A stretch of DNA of 64,000 nucleotides. It comes from Actibacterium lipolyticum (GTDB lineage: Bacteria > Pseudomonadota > Alphaproteobacteria > Rhodobacterales > Rhodobacteraceae). Under the pieces are notes generated by a model that ran no database searches, was not told the DNA's origin, and saw only the letters and a program-made list of their open reading frames with translations. Shown one piece after another: positions 42,161 to 50,976 of the stretch. Location of the stretch: assembly GCF_900184935.1 (NCBI RefSeq), contig NZ_FXYE01000002.1:1054001-1118000 (forward strand). Reading direction: 5' to 3'. The translations under genes were made by a program, and so were the position numbers. Every line of letters starts with the position of its first letter. Position 1 is the first letter of the stretch.

Positions 42161-42522
42161 CGTTCGGGGGCCGCTTGGCCCCATGGCAGAACAGTCCCCT
42201 TCGTGCCGAGGGGCTAAGGCGCAGATCGAACCATCTTTCCACCGTGCCCAAACCCATCGCACCGACCAAGCGTTCGCCCCCACGAACCTGCAACTTCAGA
42301 AGAAAGCGAAGATTGTAGGTTCCGCCACCCCGTGGCCATCGCCTAGCCCGCATCATCAATATGGCACAGCGCCACAAAACACTGGAAACTGTGGCCCTTC
42401 CGCCCCGTCCACTAGGAACAGTGGCACTTGGGCGTTGTTCTCCTTTCCAATGTGCCATACACAAAATAGTGTATGCGTGCCTTAACGGGCGCGCTTATTT
42501 ATTCTTGGGAAAGGGAAACGGC
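42161..42522 (+). other. Non-coding leader before mipZ with repeated motifs
   Basis: This 362-base stretch has no credible gene. ATGGCACA (42361-42368) and TGTGCCAT (42451-42458) are perfect inverted arms; a second TGGCAC at 42422-42427 competes for the same partner. CACTGGAAAC and CACTAGGAAC occur close together (42390 and 42410 regions). CATACAC/GTGTATG (42456-42462 and 42469-42475) forms a hairpin with a six-base spacer, 48 bases before mipZ. Promoter and regulatory sites for mipZ are presumably here. Confidence 0.4.
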
Positions 42523-43332
42523 GTGGCGCATATCATCGTCGTGGGCAACGAAAAAGGCGGGGCTGGCAAATCGACAATGTCGATGCACGTCGCCACCGCT
42601 TTGGCACGGATGGGGCATAAGGTCGGTGGCCTTGATCTGGACCTGCGGCAACGCAGTTTTGGCCGCTATATGGATAACAGACGCGCATTTTGTGCGCGCG
42701 AAGGGCTGAACCTTCCGACGCCGGAATACCGCGAACTGCCCGAGATCAGCCAAGACCAGCTTGATCCCGGTGAAAACATCTATGACCGCCGCCTGTCTGC
42801 CGCGGTCGCTGGGCTGGAACAGGACGCCGACTTTATCCTGATCGACTGCCCCGGGTCGCATACGCGCCTGTCACAAGTTGCGCATTCGCTGGCTGACACG
42901 CTGATCACGCCGTTGAACGACAGCTTTGTCGACTTCGACCTGTTGGCCCGCGTTGACCCGAAAGAGGGCACCATTCTTGGCCCCTCCATCTATTCCGAAA
43001 TGGTGTGGAGCGCGCGACAGCTGCGCGCACAGGCTGGCCTGCCCGCGATCGACTGGATCGTGCTGCGGAACCGCCTTGGGGCGCAGCAGATGCACAACAA
43101 AAAGAAGATGGGCGCCGCGCTGGAAAAACTGTCTCAGCGGATCGGTTTCCGTGTGGCACCGGGCTTTAGCGAACGGGTTATCTTCCGGGAGCTTTTCCCG
43201 AACGGGCTTACTCTGCTTGATCTGAAAGACGTTGGTGTGAAGGGCCTGAACCTGTCCAACGTTGCCGCGCGTCAGGAACTTCGCGATCTGATGAGCGCGC
43301 TGAACCTGCCCGGCGTTCGCATCGATTTCTAA
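42523..43332 (+). CDS. mipZ: Division-plane positioning ATPase MipZ
   Basis: A 269-residue ParA/MinD-type ATPase. The deviant Walker A is N-E-K-G-G-A-G-K-S-T, and L-D-L-D-L-R-Q-R and I-L-I-D-C-P-G follow. MipZ forms polar gradients that keep FtsZ at mid-cell in alphaproteobacteria lacking MinCDE. The start is GTG 42523, eight bases after AAGGGA; the frame is open for 54 codons upstream but into unrelated leader sequence. Confidence 0.92.
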   Translation: MAHIIVVGNEKGGAGKSTMSMHVATALARMGHKVGGLDLDLRQRSFGRYMDNRRAFCAREGLNLPTPEYRELPEISQDQLDPGENIYDRRLSAAVAGLEQDADFILIDCPGSHTRLSQVAHSLADTLITPLNDSFVDFDLLARVDPKEGTILGPSIYSEMVWSARQLRAQAGLPAIDWIVLRNRLGAQQMHNKKKMGAALEKLSQRIGFRVAPGFSERVIFRELFPNGLTLLDLKDVGVKGLNLSNVAARQELRDLMSALNLPGVRIDF

Positions 43333-43340
43333 AAACGGCC

Positions 43341-43361
43341 GCGGGGGGCAACTCCCCCCGC
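43341..43361. terminator. Terminator hairpin between mipZ and glpK
   Basis: GCGGGGGG (43341-43348) pairs with CCCCCCGC (43354-43361) across five bases in the 45-base gap between convergent mipZ and glpK. No T-tract lies on either side. Confidence 0.6.
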
Positions 43362-43377
43362 CCCGACCGGGCCGCTG

Positions 43378-44865
43378 TTAAACGCTTAGCGTTGCGGCGA
43401 CCGCCCGCTTCCAAGCATCATAACGTTGCATGCGCTTTTCTTGCGCCATCTGCGGTTCAAAGCGGCGTTCAAGCGCCCAGGTTTCCGCAAACCCGGCCTG
43501 ATCCGGATAAAGCCCTGCCCGCATCCCTGCCAACCACGCTGCGCCAAGGGCGGTTGTTTCCAACACCTCAGGACGGTCCACCGGCGCGCCGATGATGTCG
43601 GAAAGGAACTGCATCGCCCAATCGCTCGCGCTCATCCCACCATCGACGCGCAGAACGCCCGTGTCGTGGCTGTCTTGCCAGTCAGCGCGCATCGCCTCTA
43701 ACAGATCGCGGGTTTGGAACCCGACGCTTTCAAGCGCCGCGCGGGCCAGTTCTGCGGGGCCAGAGTTTCGCGACAACCCGTAAACCGCGCCACGACATTC
43801 GGCATTCCAATAGGGTGCGCCAAGGCCGGTGAACGCAGGCACAAGGATCACGTTTTGGGTCTCGTCCGCGGCTTCGGCCAGTGGCTGTGTCTCTGCTGCC
43901 TCGCGGATAATCTTTAACCCGTCGCGCAGCCATTGAACCACGGCACCGGCGATAAAGATCGACCCTTCCAAAGCATAGGTGGGCTTACCGTCCAGCTGGT
44001 ACGCGATCGTACCCAACAGACGGCTTTTTGACCGCACCAGCTCATCCCCCGTGTTCAGCAGGGCAAAGCACCCGGTGCCATAGGTTGATTTCATCATGCC
44101 GGGTTCGAAACACGCCTGCCCCACAGTGGCGGCCTGTTGGTCACCCGCAACGCCCAAAATCGGGATTTCACGCCCAAACAGGTCGGCGCGTGTGACGCCA
44201 AAATCGGCGGCGCAATCCTTTACCTCCGGCAGCATCGTCATGGGGATGTCCAGCACGGCGCAAATCTCTGCGTCCCAGTGGCCATCGCGGATGTTGTAAA
44301 GCAACGTGCGGGCGGCGTTGGTGGCATCCGTGACGTGGGATTTGCCGCCCGTCAACTTCCAGATCAGGAAGCTATCGACCGTGCCGAACAAAAGCTCACC
44401 GTTTTCCGCACGGGTGCGCGCCCCTTCGACATTGTCCAAAAGCCACTTCAGCTTGGTGCCCGAAAAATAGGGATCCAACAGCAGGCCGGTTTTTTCGGTC
44501 ACCATCGGTTCGTGACCGGCATCCTTCAGCGCGTGGCACATATCGGCGGTGCGCCGATCTTGCCACACAATCGCGTTATAGATCGGCGTGCCCGTGGCGC
44601 GGTCCCACACCAGCGTGGTTTCGCGCTGATTGGTGATGCCAATCGCCGCGATGTCGGCGGCACCCAACCCGGCGCGTTCAATCACTTCGCGGCAGGTGCC
44701 AGCGGTGGTTGACCACAGGTCGGACGGGTCATGTTCGACCCAGCCGGATTGTGGGAAATGCTGGGGGAATTCTTCCTGCGCGGTCGCTTTGATCGCCATC
44801 TGGTCATCAAACAGAATTGCGCGGCTAGAGGTCGTTCCCTGATCGATGGCTAAGATATGCGTCAT
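43378..44865 (-). CDS. glpK: Glycerol kinase
   Basis: A 495-residue FGGY-family kinase, glycerol to glycerol-3-phosphate. D-Q-G-T-T-S-S-R-A is the ATP phosphate loop; G-I-T-N-Q-R-E-T and W-Q-D-R-R-T-A-D are substrate-site motifs, and D-G-G-M-S-A-S-D lies near 410. It lies after the ABC transporter genes on the same strand, but a terminator separates it from glpV. Confidence 0.97.
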   Translation of the reverse strand: MTHILAIDQGTTSSRAILFDDQMAIKATAQEEFPQHFPQSGWVEHDPSDLWSTTAGTCREVIERAGLGAADIAAIGITNQRETTLVWDRATGTPIYNAIVWQDRRTADMCHALKDAGHEPMVTEKTGLLLDPYFSGTKLKWLLDNVEGARTRAENGELLFGTVDSFLIWKLTGGKSHVTDATNAARTLLYNIRDGHWDAEICAVLDIPMTMLPEVKDCAADFGVTRADLFGREIPILGVAGDQQAATVGQACFEPGMMKSTYGTGCFALLNTGDELVRSKSRLLGTIAYQLDGKPTYALEGSIFIAGAVVQWLRDGLKIIREAAETQPLAEAADETQNVILVPAFTGLGAPYWNAECRGAVYGLSRNSGPAELARAALESVGFQTRDLLEAMRADWQDSHDTGVLRVDGGMSASDWAMQFLSDIIGAPVDRPEVLETTALGAAWLAGMRAGLYPDQAGFAETWALERRFEPQMAQEKRMQRYDAWKRAVAATLSV

Positions 44866-44947
44866 GTGCCCCTGTCATCCCCGTTCGTCTGGCCACACGA
44901 AATGCATAGCCGGGTGTTCATAAAACCCAAATGTTGGAAAAGTCACA

Positions 44948-44980
44948 AACGAAAATGGCCGGGGCCGTTAAGCCCCGACC
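44948..44980 (-). terminator. glpV terminator with an embedded GlpR-like half site
   Basis: Bases 44957-44965 pair with 44972-44980 (one mismatch), nine bases past the glpV stop. Read on the minus strand this is followed by ATTTTCGTTT, a T-tract. The plus strand of that tract reads AACGAAAAT (44948-44956), the same element repeated in front of glpD. It could act as terminator tail, GlpR half site for glpK, or both. Confidence 0.6.
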
Positions 44981-44989
44981 GGAGGAAAC

Positions 44990-46699
44990 TTAGTTCCAAG
45001 AAGCAATCAGTTCGTCATAATCGACGGTCACTGGTGCCGGATCTTCGTTATCCAGCTTTGCCTTAGGTGCACCCGGCTTGCTCAGCCATTCTTCGGCGCT
45101 AACCTCTTCGTTCATCTTCGGACCAAGGTCACCCTGAACGCCGGCGCGCTCTAGACGTTCCAGCACACGCTCTTGCTGCGCGCACAGGCTGTCGAGAGCT
45201 TCCTGAGCGGTTTTCGCGCCCGAGGATGCGTCACCGATGTTCTGCCACCACAGCTGAGCCAGCTTTGGATAGTCAGGAACGTTGGTGCCGGTTGGCGACC
45301 ACTGAACACGTGCTGGCGAACGATAGAATTCGACCAGACCACCCAGTTTAGGTGCGCGTTCGGAGAAGCTTTCGTGGTTCACGGTGGATTCACGAATGAA
45401 AGTCAGACCCACATGCGCCTTCTTCACGTCCACAGTTTTGGAGGTGACGAACTGCGCATAAAGCCACGCCGCTTTGGCGTTATCCACTGGGGTGGATTTC
45501 ATCAGCGTCCAGGAACCAGCGTCCTGATAACCGACTTTCATGCCTTCTTCCCAGTAAGCGCCATGTGGCGACGGGGCCATACGCCATTTCGGCGTGCCGT
45601 CCTCGTTCATCACTGGCAGGCCTTCTTTCACCATGTCGGCGGTGAAAGCTGTGTACCAGAACATCTGCTGTGCGATTGCACCTTGTGCCGGAACCGGGCC
45701 AGCCTCGCCAAACACCATACCGGGTGCGGAGGGCGGCGAATATTCGTTCAGCCACTTGGTGTACTTCTCAATCGCATAAACAGCCGCAGGGGAGTTCGTG
45801 GCCCCACCGCGCGTTACGCACGACCCAACAGGTTGGGAGTTTTCGTTGACGCGAATACCCCATTCATCAACGGGCAGACCGTTTGGTTCGCCCACGTCAC
45901 CCATGCCAGCCATGGACATCCACGCATCGGTGAAACGCCAACCAAGCGAGGGGTCTTTTTTACCGTAGTCCATGTTGCCATAGACCGTCTGGCCGTCGAT
46001 TTCTTTGCCGGTAAAGAATTCGGCAATGTCTTCGTATGCGGACCAGTTGACCGGAACACCAAGGTCATAGCCGTACTTCTCTTTGAACTCGGCCTTGAAT
46101 GCTGGATCGGTGAACCAATCGTAACGGAACCAGTAAAGGTTCGCGAACTGCTGGTCTGGCAGCTGATAAAGCTTGCCATCGGGGCCGGTTGTGAACTCTG
46201 TACCGATGAAATCGGCAACGTCCAGACCGGGGTTGGTTACATCCGCACCTTCGCCGGCCATCCAGTCGGTCAGGTTACGCGCCTGCTGATAGCGCCAGTG
46301 GGTGCCGATCAGGTCAGAGTCGTTGATGTAGCCGTCATAGATGTTTTCACCCGACTGCATCTGTGTCTGCAGCTTTTCAACAACGTCACCTTCGCCGATC
46401 AGATCGTGCGTGATCTTGATACCGGTGATCGCGGTGAACGCAGGGGCCAAAACTTTGGCTTCGTATTCATGCGTGGTGATCGTTTCGGAAACGACCTTGA
46501 TCTCCATGCCCGCAAACGGCTGCGCGGCATCGACGAACCACTGCATCTCAGCTTCCTGATCGGCGCGGCTAAGCGACGACAGGTCCCCAATTTCGCTATC
46601 TAGGAAGGCTTTTGCCTCGTCCATCCCGGCAAATACCGGCGATGCAACGATCGCAAGCGCCATCCCAAGCGCTGTTGTGGATTTCAGTTTAAGGTTCAT
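44990..46699 (-). CDS. glpV: Glycerol ABC transporter substrate-binding protein
   Basis: A 569-residue periplasmic binding protein. A Sec signal peptide ends in S-P-V-F-A (22-26). It is much longer than typical sugar-binding proteins (about 400), as is normal for GlpV. It is the last gene of glpSTPQUV, the glycerol importer first described in Rhizobium leguminosarum. GGGAGG precedes ATG 46699; the frame continues upstream across 53 unrelated codons. Confidence 0.92.
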   Translation of the reverse strand: MNLKLKSTTALGMALAIVASPVFAGMDEAKAFLDSEIGDLSSLSRADQEAEMQWFVDAAQPFAGMEIKVVSETITTHEYEAKVLAPAFTAITGIKITHDLIGEGDVVEKLQTQMQSGENIYDGYINDSDLIGTHWRYQQARNLTDWMAGEGADVTNPGLDVADFIGTEFTTGPDGKLYQLPDQQFANLYWFRYDWFTDPAFKAEFKEKYGYDLGVPVNWSAYEDIAEFFTGKEIDGQTVYGNMDYGKKDPSLGWRFTDAWMSMAGMGDVGEPNGLPVDEWGIRVNENSQPVGSCVTRGGATNSPAAVYAIEKYTKWLNEYSPPSAPGMVFGEAGPVPAQGAIAQQMFWYTAFTADMVKEGLPVMNEDGTPKWRMAPSPHGAYWEEGMKVGYQDAGSWTLMKSTPVDNAKAAWLYAQFVTSKTVDVKKAHVGLTFIRESTVNHESFSERAPKLGGLVEFYRSPARVQWSPTGTNVPDYPKLAQLWWQNIGDASSGAKTAQEALDSLCAQQERVLERLERAGVQGDLGPKMNEEVSAEEWLSKPGAPKAKLDNEDPAPVTVDYDELIASWN

Positions 46700-46773
46700 G
46701 GTTTTCCTCCCAGTTAGAACCGTAGAATTGTGGCGCGGGGGCTTATCCCCCTTTTGCGCGCCGGGGTGCCGGA

Positions 46774-47046
46774 TTAGACCCAGCGAAATACTGCTGCGGC
46801 GTAAATCAGGCAGACGATCAGCGCGCCCCATTGCGGCGCACTGACAAGACCAAGCCAAGCCAAGTTGATAAAGGCCGAGCCGAGCAAGGTGATGAAAAGC
46901 CGATCACCCCGTGTGGTTTCGATTTGCAAAACACCCACGCGCGGGGTTTCCGGAAATTTGATTGCCAACACCGTGAAGGTGACAATCAAACACGCGATCA
47001 CGCCAAAGAAGATTGCGGTCGGTGTGGTCCAGGCCATCCAGTCCAT
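46774..47046 (-). CDS. glpU: DUF2160 membrane protein of the glycerol transporter
   Basis: A 90-residue protein with two hydrophobic segments (about 8-29 and 52-85). It is the DUF2160 component found between glpQ and glpV in alphaproteobacterial glycerol operons. M-D-W-M-A-W-T-T-P-T-A-I-F-F is the family start. It is probably an accessory membrane subunit of the transporter; the exact role is unknown. Confidence 0.88.
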   Translation of the reverse strand: MDWMAWTTPTAIFFGVIACLIVTFTVLAIKFPETPRVGVLQIETTRGDRLFITLLGSAFINLAWLGLVSAPQWGALIVCLIYAAAVFRWV

Positions 47047-47058
47047 GAAAGCCTCCCT

Positions 47059-47907
47059 TTATACGCGGCCCAGGGCAAAGCCCTTGGCGATGTAGTTGCG
47101 GACGAAATAGATCACCAAAGCACCGGGCACGATGGTCAGCACGCCAGCGGCGGCCAACACGCCCCAATCCAGCCCCGAAGCTGAAACCGTGCGGGTCATC
47201 GTGGCGGCGATCGGCTTGGCGTTTACCGATGTCAGGGTGCGGCTAAGCAACAGCTCAACCCAGCTGAACATAAAGCAGAAGAACGCGGCCACACCGATGC
47301 CCGAAGCGATCAGCGGCATGAAGATTTTCACGAAGAACCGGCCAAAGCCGTAGCCATCGATATAGGCGGTTTCGTCAATCTCTTTGGGAACGCCGCGCAT
47401 GAAGCCTTCCAAAATCCACACGGCCAGCGGCACGTTGAACAGACAATGCGCCAAAGCCACGGCGATATGCGTGTCAAACAGCCCGACCGATGAATAAAGC
47501 TGAAAGAACGGCAGCGCGAAAACGGCTGGCGGCGCCATGCGGTTGGTCAGCAACCAGAAGAACAGGTGTTTATCGCCAAGGAACGTGTACCGGCTGAACG
47601 CATAGGCCGCGGGCAGTGCCACAGCGATAGAAATCACCGTGTTCAGCACCACATAGATCAGCGAATTCACATACCCCATGTACCAGCTTGGATCCGTCAG
47701 GATCGTCGCATAGTTGGCGAAGGTCAGGTTCTGCGGCCACAGTGAAAACGTGCTGAGGATTTCCTCATTCGTCTTCAGGCTCATGTTCACCAGCCAATAG
47801 ATCGGCAACAGCAGGAACAGCAGGTACAGCCCCATCACAATCGCGCTTCCCTTGACCTTGGGCAGGGCGAAACTGCGGGCAGAGTTGTTTACGGATACGT
47901 CAGCCAT
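47059..47907 (-). CDS. glpQ: Glycerol ABC transporter permease GlpQ
   Basis: A 282-residue MalG-type permease with six membrane segments. The EAA-like loop reads E-I-D-E-T-A-Y-I-D-G-Y-G-F-G-R-F-F, which docks on the ATPases. The ATG at 47907 shares a base with the glpP stop (TGATG). An open frame runs 17 codons upstream inside glpP but the coupled ATG is preferred. Confidence 0.93.
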   Translation of the reverse strand: MADVSVNNSARSFALPKVKGSAIVMGLYLLFLLLPIYWLVNMSLKTNEEILSTFSLWPQNLTFANYATILTDPSWYMGYVNSLIYVVLNTVISIAVALPAAYAFSRYTFLGDKHLFFWLLTNRMAPPAVFALPFFQLYSSVGLFDTHIAVALAHCLFNVPLAVWILEGFMRGVPKEIDETAYIDGYGFGRFFVKIFMPLIASGIGVAAFFCFMFSWVELLLSRTLTSVNAKPIAATMTRTVSASGLDWGVLAAAGVLTIVPGALVIYFVRNYIAKGFALGRV

Positions 47908-48779
47908 CACACGCCATCCCTTTTGTCGAGGTTGGTCATCACGGTGTAGAACACCCACGAAATCAACAAGATCACCAAGAAGTACATCAGAGAGAACGCA
48001 GCCGCAGGACCAAGGTCAAACTGGCCAAGCGCCATCTTCACCAAGTCGATCGACAGGAAGGTCGTCGCGTTGCCGGGGCCACCGCCGGTGACAACGAACG
48101 GTTCGGTATAGATCATGAAGCTGTCCATGAACCGCAGCAGAATGGCGATCAGCAGCACGCCAGCCATTTTCGGCAGTTCGATATAGCGGAACACTTTCCA
48201 ACGGCTTGCTTGGTCAATCTTCGCGGCCTGATAGTACGCATCGGGGATCGACTGCAGCCCGGCATAGGCCAGCAGCGCCACCAGCGACGTCCAGTGCCAA
48301 ACATCCATGACAACCACGGTCGCCCACGCGGCAAACGCATCTTGGGTGTAGTTGTACGAAATCCCCAGCTTATCCAAGGTGTACCCCAGCAGGCCGATAT
48401 CGACCCGGCCAAAGATCTGCCAGATGGTGCCAACCACGTTCCACGGGATCAGCAGCGGCAGCGCCATCAACACAAGGCAAAGCGACGCCCAGAACCCTTT
48501 CTTCGGCATATTCAGTGCCACGAAAATGCCTAGTGGCACCTCGATCGCCAGAATGATCGCCGAGAACATGATCTGGCGGCCCAGCGCGTTGTGCAGCCGT
48601 TCAGAGGCAAGCAGTTCCTCGAACCACTCAAGGCCCGCCCAGAAGAACTGGTTGTTCCCGAACGTATCCTGAACCGAATAATTCACCACCGTCATCAGCG
48701 GGATCACCGCAGAAAACGCGACAAGGATCAGCACCGGCAGAACAAGGAACCACGCCTTATGGTTTACGGTCTTTTCCAT
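47907..48779 (-). CDS. glpP: Glycerol ABC transporter permease GlpP
   Basis: A 290-residue MalF/UgpA-type permease with six membrane segments. The cytoplasmic EAA loop is Q-S-I-P-D-A-Y-Y-Q-A-A-K-I-D. It forms the channel with GlpQ. Its ATG shares a base with the glpT stop (TGATG), so glpT, glpP and glpQ are tightly coupled. Confidence 0.93.
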   Translation of the reverse strand: MEKTVNHKAWFLVLPVLILVAFSAVIPLMTVVNYSVQDTFGNNQFFWAGLEWFEELLASERLHNALGRQIMFSAIILAIEVPLGIFVALNMPKKGFWASLCLVLMALPLLIPWNVVGTIWQIFGRVDIGLLGYTLDKLGISYNYTQDAFAAWATVVVMDVWHWTSLVALLAYAGLQSIPDAYYQAAKIDQASRWKVFRYIELPKMAGVLLIAILLRFMDSFMIYTEPFVVTGGGPGNATTFLSIDLVKMALGQFDLGPAAAFSLMYFLVILLISWVFYTVMTNLDKRDGV

Positions 48780-49858
48780 CAGGCTGCCTCCCCCTCGACG
48801 CGCCAGTCATTGGCGTAAACATTCACCCGCTTCGCATCAAAAGTGACGCGGTTCATATCTGGCGAAATGGATGCGCCTTCGGGCGCGATTATGTTGATCT
48901 CGTTCCCGAAGAAGTCGGCGCGCACGATCTTGTGGCGGCCCACGTCTTCGACCCGGCGCACGTTCACAGGCAGGCCTTCGCCATTGCCGGAAAGCCGTGC
49001 AAATTCGGGGCGGATGCCGATCTGCACCTTGCCGGTCAGCGGGGCATAATTCGCGCCCAGCGCGATTTCGGTACCGTCCACATAAGCACGGCTGCCTTCC
49101 ACCTTGGCGTTCAACACGTTCATACCGGGCGAGCCGATGAAATAACCCACAAAGGTGTGCGCGGGCGTCTCAAACAGCTCTTCGGGTGTGCCGATCTGAA
49201 CCACGCGGCCGTCGTGCATCACAACCACTTTGTCAGCAAAGGTCAAAGCCTCTGTCTGGTCGTGGGTCACATAGATCATGGTATGACCAAATTCGTGGTG
49301 AAGCGACTTTAGCTGCGTGCGCAGCTCCCACTTCATATGTGGGTCGATCACCGTCAGGGGTTCATCGAACAACAGCGCGTTCACGTCTTCGCGCACCATG
49401 CCACGGCCAAGGCTAATCTTTTGCTTGGCATCGGCGGTCAGGCCGCGCGCCTTGCGGTTCAGCACGTCCTCCATCCCGATCATGTGGGCGATCTTTTGAA
49501 CCCGCTCGGCCACATAGGCCGCGCTGGCCCCGCGATTGCGCAGCGGGAAGGCCAGGTTATCGTGAACCGTCATCGTGTCGTAAACGACCGGAAACTGGAA
49601 AACCTGTGCGATGTTGCGTTCCGCCGTTGGGGCGTTGGTAACATCGACATCGTTAAACAGAATGCGCCCCTGCGACGGGTGCAACAGGCCCGAAATGATG
49701 TTCAACAGCGTGGACTTGCCACAGCCCGACGCGCCCAGAAGGGCATATGCCTGACCATCTTCCCAATCGTGGTTCAGTTCCTTCAGCGCGAAGTCACCCT
49801 CTCCCTTCGGGTTCGGGGAATAGGAATGCGCCAGATTATCAAGCGTGATTTTTGCCAT
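48779..49858 (-). CDS. glpT: Glycerol ABC transporter ATPase GlpT (degenerate signature motif)
   Basis: A 359-residue MalK-like ATPase. The Walker A G-A-S-G-C-G-K-S-T (42-50), Walker B L-L-F-D-E-P (162-167) and H-loop H199 (V-T-H-D) are normal. The L-S-G-G-Q signature is replaced by L-T-A-D-A (140-144). In a heterodimer with GlpS, the ATP site completed by this signature would be weak, while the site with GlpS's intact signature is complete. A C-terminal TOBE domain follows. Confidence 0.94.
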   Translation of the reverse strand: MAKITLDNLAHSYSPNPKGEGDFALKELNHDWEDGQAYALLGASGCGKSTLLNIISGLLHPSQGRILFNDVDVTNAPTAERNIAQVFQFPVVYDTMTVHDNLAFPLRNRGASAAYVAERVQKIAHMIGMEDVLNRKARGLTADAKQKISLGRGMVREDVNALLFDEPLTVIDPHMKWELRTQLKSLHHEFGHTMIYVTHDQTEALTFADKVVVMHDGRVVQIGTPEELFETPAHTFVGYFIGSPGMNVLNAKVEGSRAYVDGTEIALGANYAPLTGKVQIGIRPEFARLSGNGEGLPVNVRRVEDVGRHKIVRADFFGNEINIIAPEGASISPDMNRVTFDAKRVNVYANDWRVEGEAA

Positions 49859-49870
49859 CTTTCCGCCCCC

Positions 49871-50959
49871 TTACGCCGCAGCCGCATAGGCGGCAGGTGC
49901 CACCAGCGCGCCGTCTTCGCCAAAGATGTAAACATGCGCCGGATCGAGATAGACGGTCAGCGCCGCCCCCGGTTCCAATTCGCGCACGCCATGCACCACA
50001 CCAACCCAGCGTTCGCCGTGGTGATCCAGATGCACGAATGTTTCTGACCCGGTAATTTCCGTTACCGCCAGCTTGGTTTCAAATTCCATCGCGCCCGCCA
50101 CGTGGCGCTCAAGCTCCAGATGGTTGGGGCGGAACCCGGCCATATAGCGGCCATCGGCAAGCTCGGCCATTTGGCCACTGGCAACCGCTGTCTGCCCGTC
50201 GCCAAACATCAAACGCGGCCCCGCCTTAGAGATTTGGAGGAAGTTCATCGGCGGATCACTGAACACCCGCGCCGTGGTCGCATCAACCGGCTGACGATAA
50301 ACCGAAGGCGTTGGCCCGAACTGCGTTACGCGCCCTTCCCACAGGGTGGCGGTGTTGCCGCCCAGCAAAAGCGCCTCTTCCGGTTCGGTGGTCGCATATA
50401 CGAAGATAGAGCCCGCCTCTTCAAAGATCTTGGGAATTTCGGCCCGCAGCTCTTCGCGCAGTTTATAGTCTAGGTTCGCCAACGGTTCGTCCAACAGCAC
50501 CAGACCGGCATCTTTGACCAAGGCCCGCGCAAGGGCGCAGCGCTGTTGCTGACCACCGGAAAGTTCCAGCGGCTTACGATCAAGCAAGGGGGAAAGCTGC
50601 ATCAGGTCGGCGGTTTTCTTTACCGCGGCCTCAATCTCGGTCGCTGACTTGCCCATCAGCCGCAGGGGCGATGCGATATTGTCGAAAACCGACATAGAGG
50701 GATAGTTGATGAACTGCTGATACACCATCGCTACCTTGCGGTCCTGCACGCGCATGCCGGTCACGTCCTGCCCATCCCAAAGGATGCGGCCCGTGTTCGG
50801 CACGTCCAGCCCCGCCATCAGGCGCATCAGCGATGTCTTACCCGCCGTGGTGGGCCCCAGCAGGACATTCATCGTGCCCTTTTGCAGGGTCAGGTCGGTG
50901 GGCGCGATATGCGTTTGCCCCGCCACAACCTTTGACACCCCTTCAAGTACCAGTGTCAT
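49871..50959 (-). CDS. glpS: Glycerol ABC transporter ATPase GlpS (degenerate Walker A and H-loop)
   Basis: A 362-residue MalK-like ATPase. It has an intact signature L-S-G-G-Q (133-137) and Walker B (L-V-L-L-D-E-P, 153-159). Its Walker A is unusual (G-P-T-T-A-G-K-T, 35-42), and the H-loop histidine is replaced by T191 (Y-A-T-T-E-P-E-E-A). It complements GlpT, which has the opposite defects. It follows glpD after 17 bases and precedes glpT by 11. Confidence 0.94.
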   Translation of the reverse strand: MTLVLEGVSKVVAGQTHIAPTDLTLQKGTMNVLLGPTTAGKTSLMRLMAGLDVPNTGRILWDGQDVTGMRVQDRKVAMVYQQFINYPSMSVFDNIASPLRLMGKSATEIEAAVKKTADLMQLSPLLDRKPLELSGGQQQRCALARALVKDAGLVLLDEPLANLDYKLREELRAEIPKIFEEAGSIFVYATTEPEEALLLGGNTATLWEGRVTQFGPTPSVYRQPVDATTARVFSDPPMNFLQISKAGPRLMFGDGQTAVASGQMAELADGRYMAGFRPNHLELERHVAGAMEFETKLAVTEITGSETFVHLDHHGERWVGVVHGVRELEPGAALTVYLDPAHVYIFGEDGALVAPAAYAAAA

Positions 50960-50976
50960 CGTTTCCTCCCTTTCCC

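Noticed and set aside
45173-46603. A 476-codon open frame opposite glpV.
   Set aside because: It is the mirror of a real gene; the amino-acid composition is Arg/His/Val-rich with no domain and no ribosome site.
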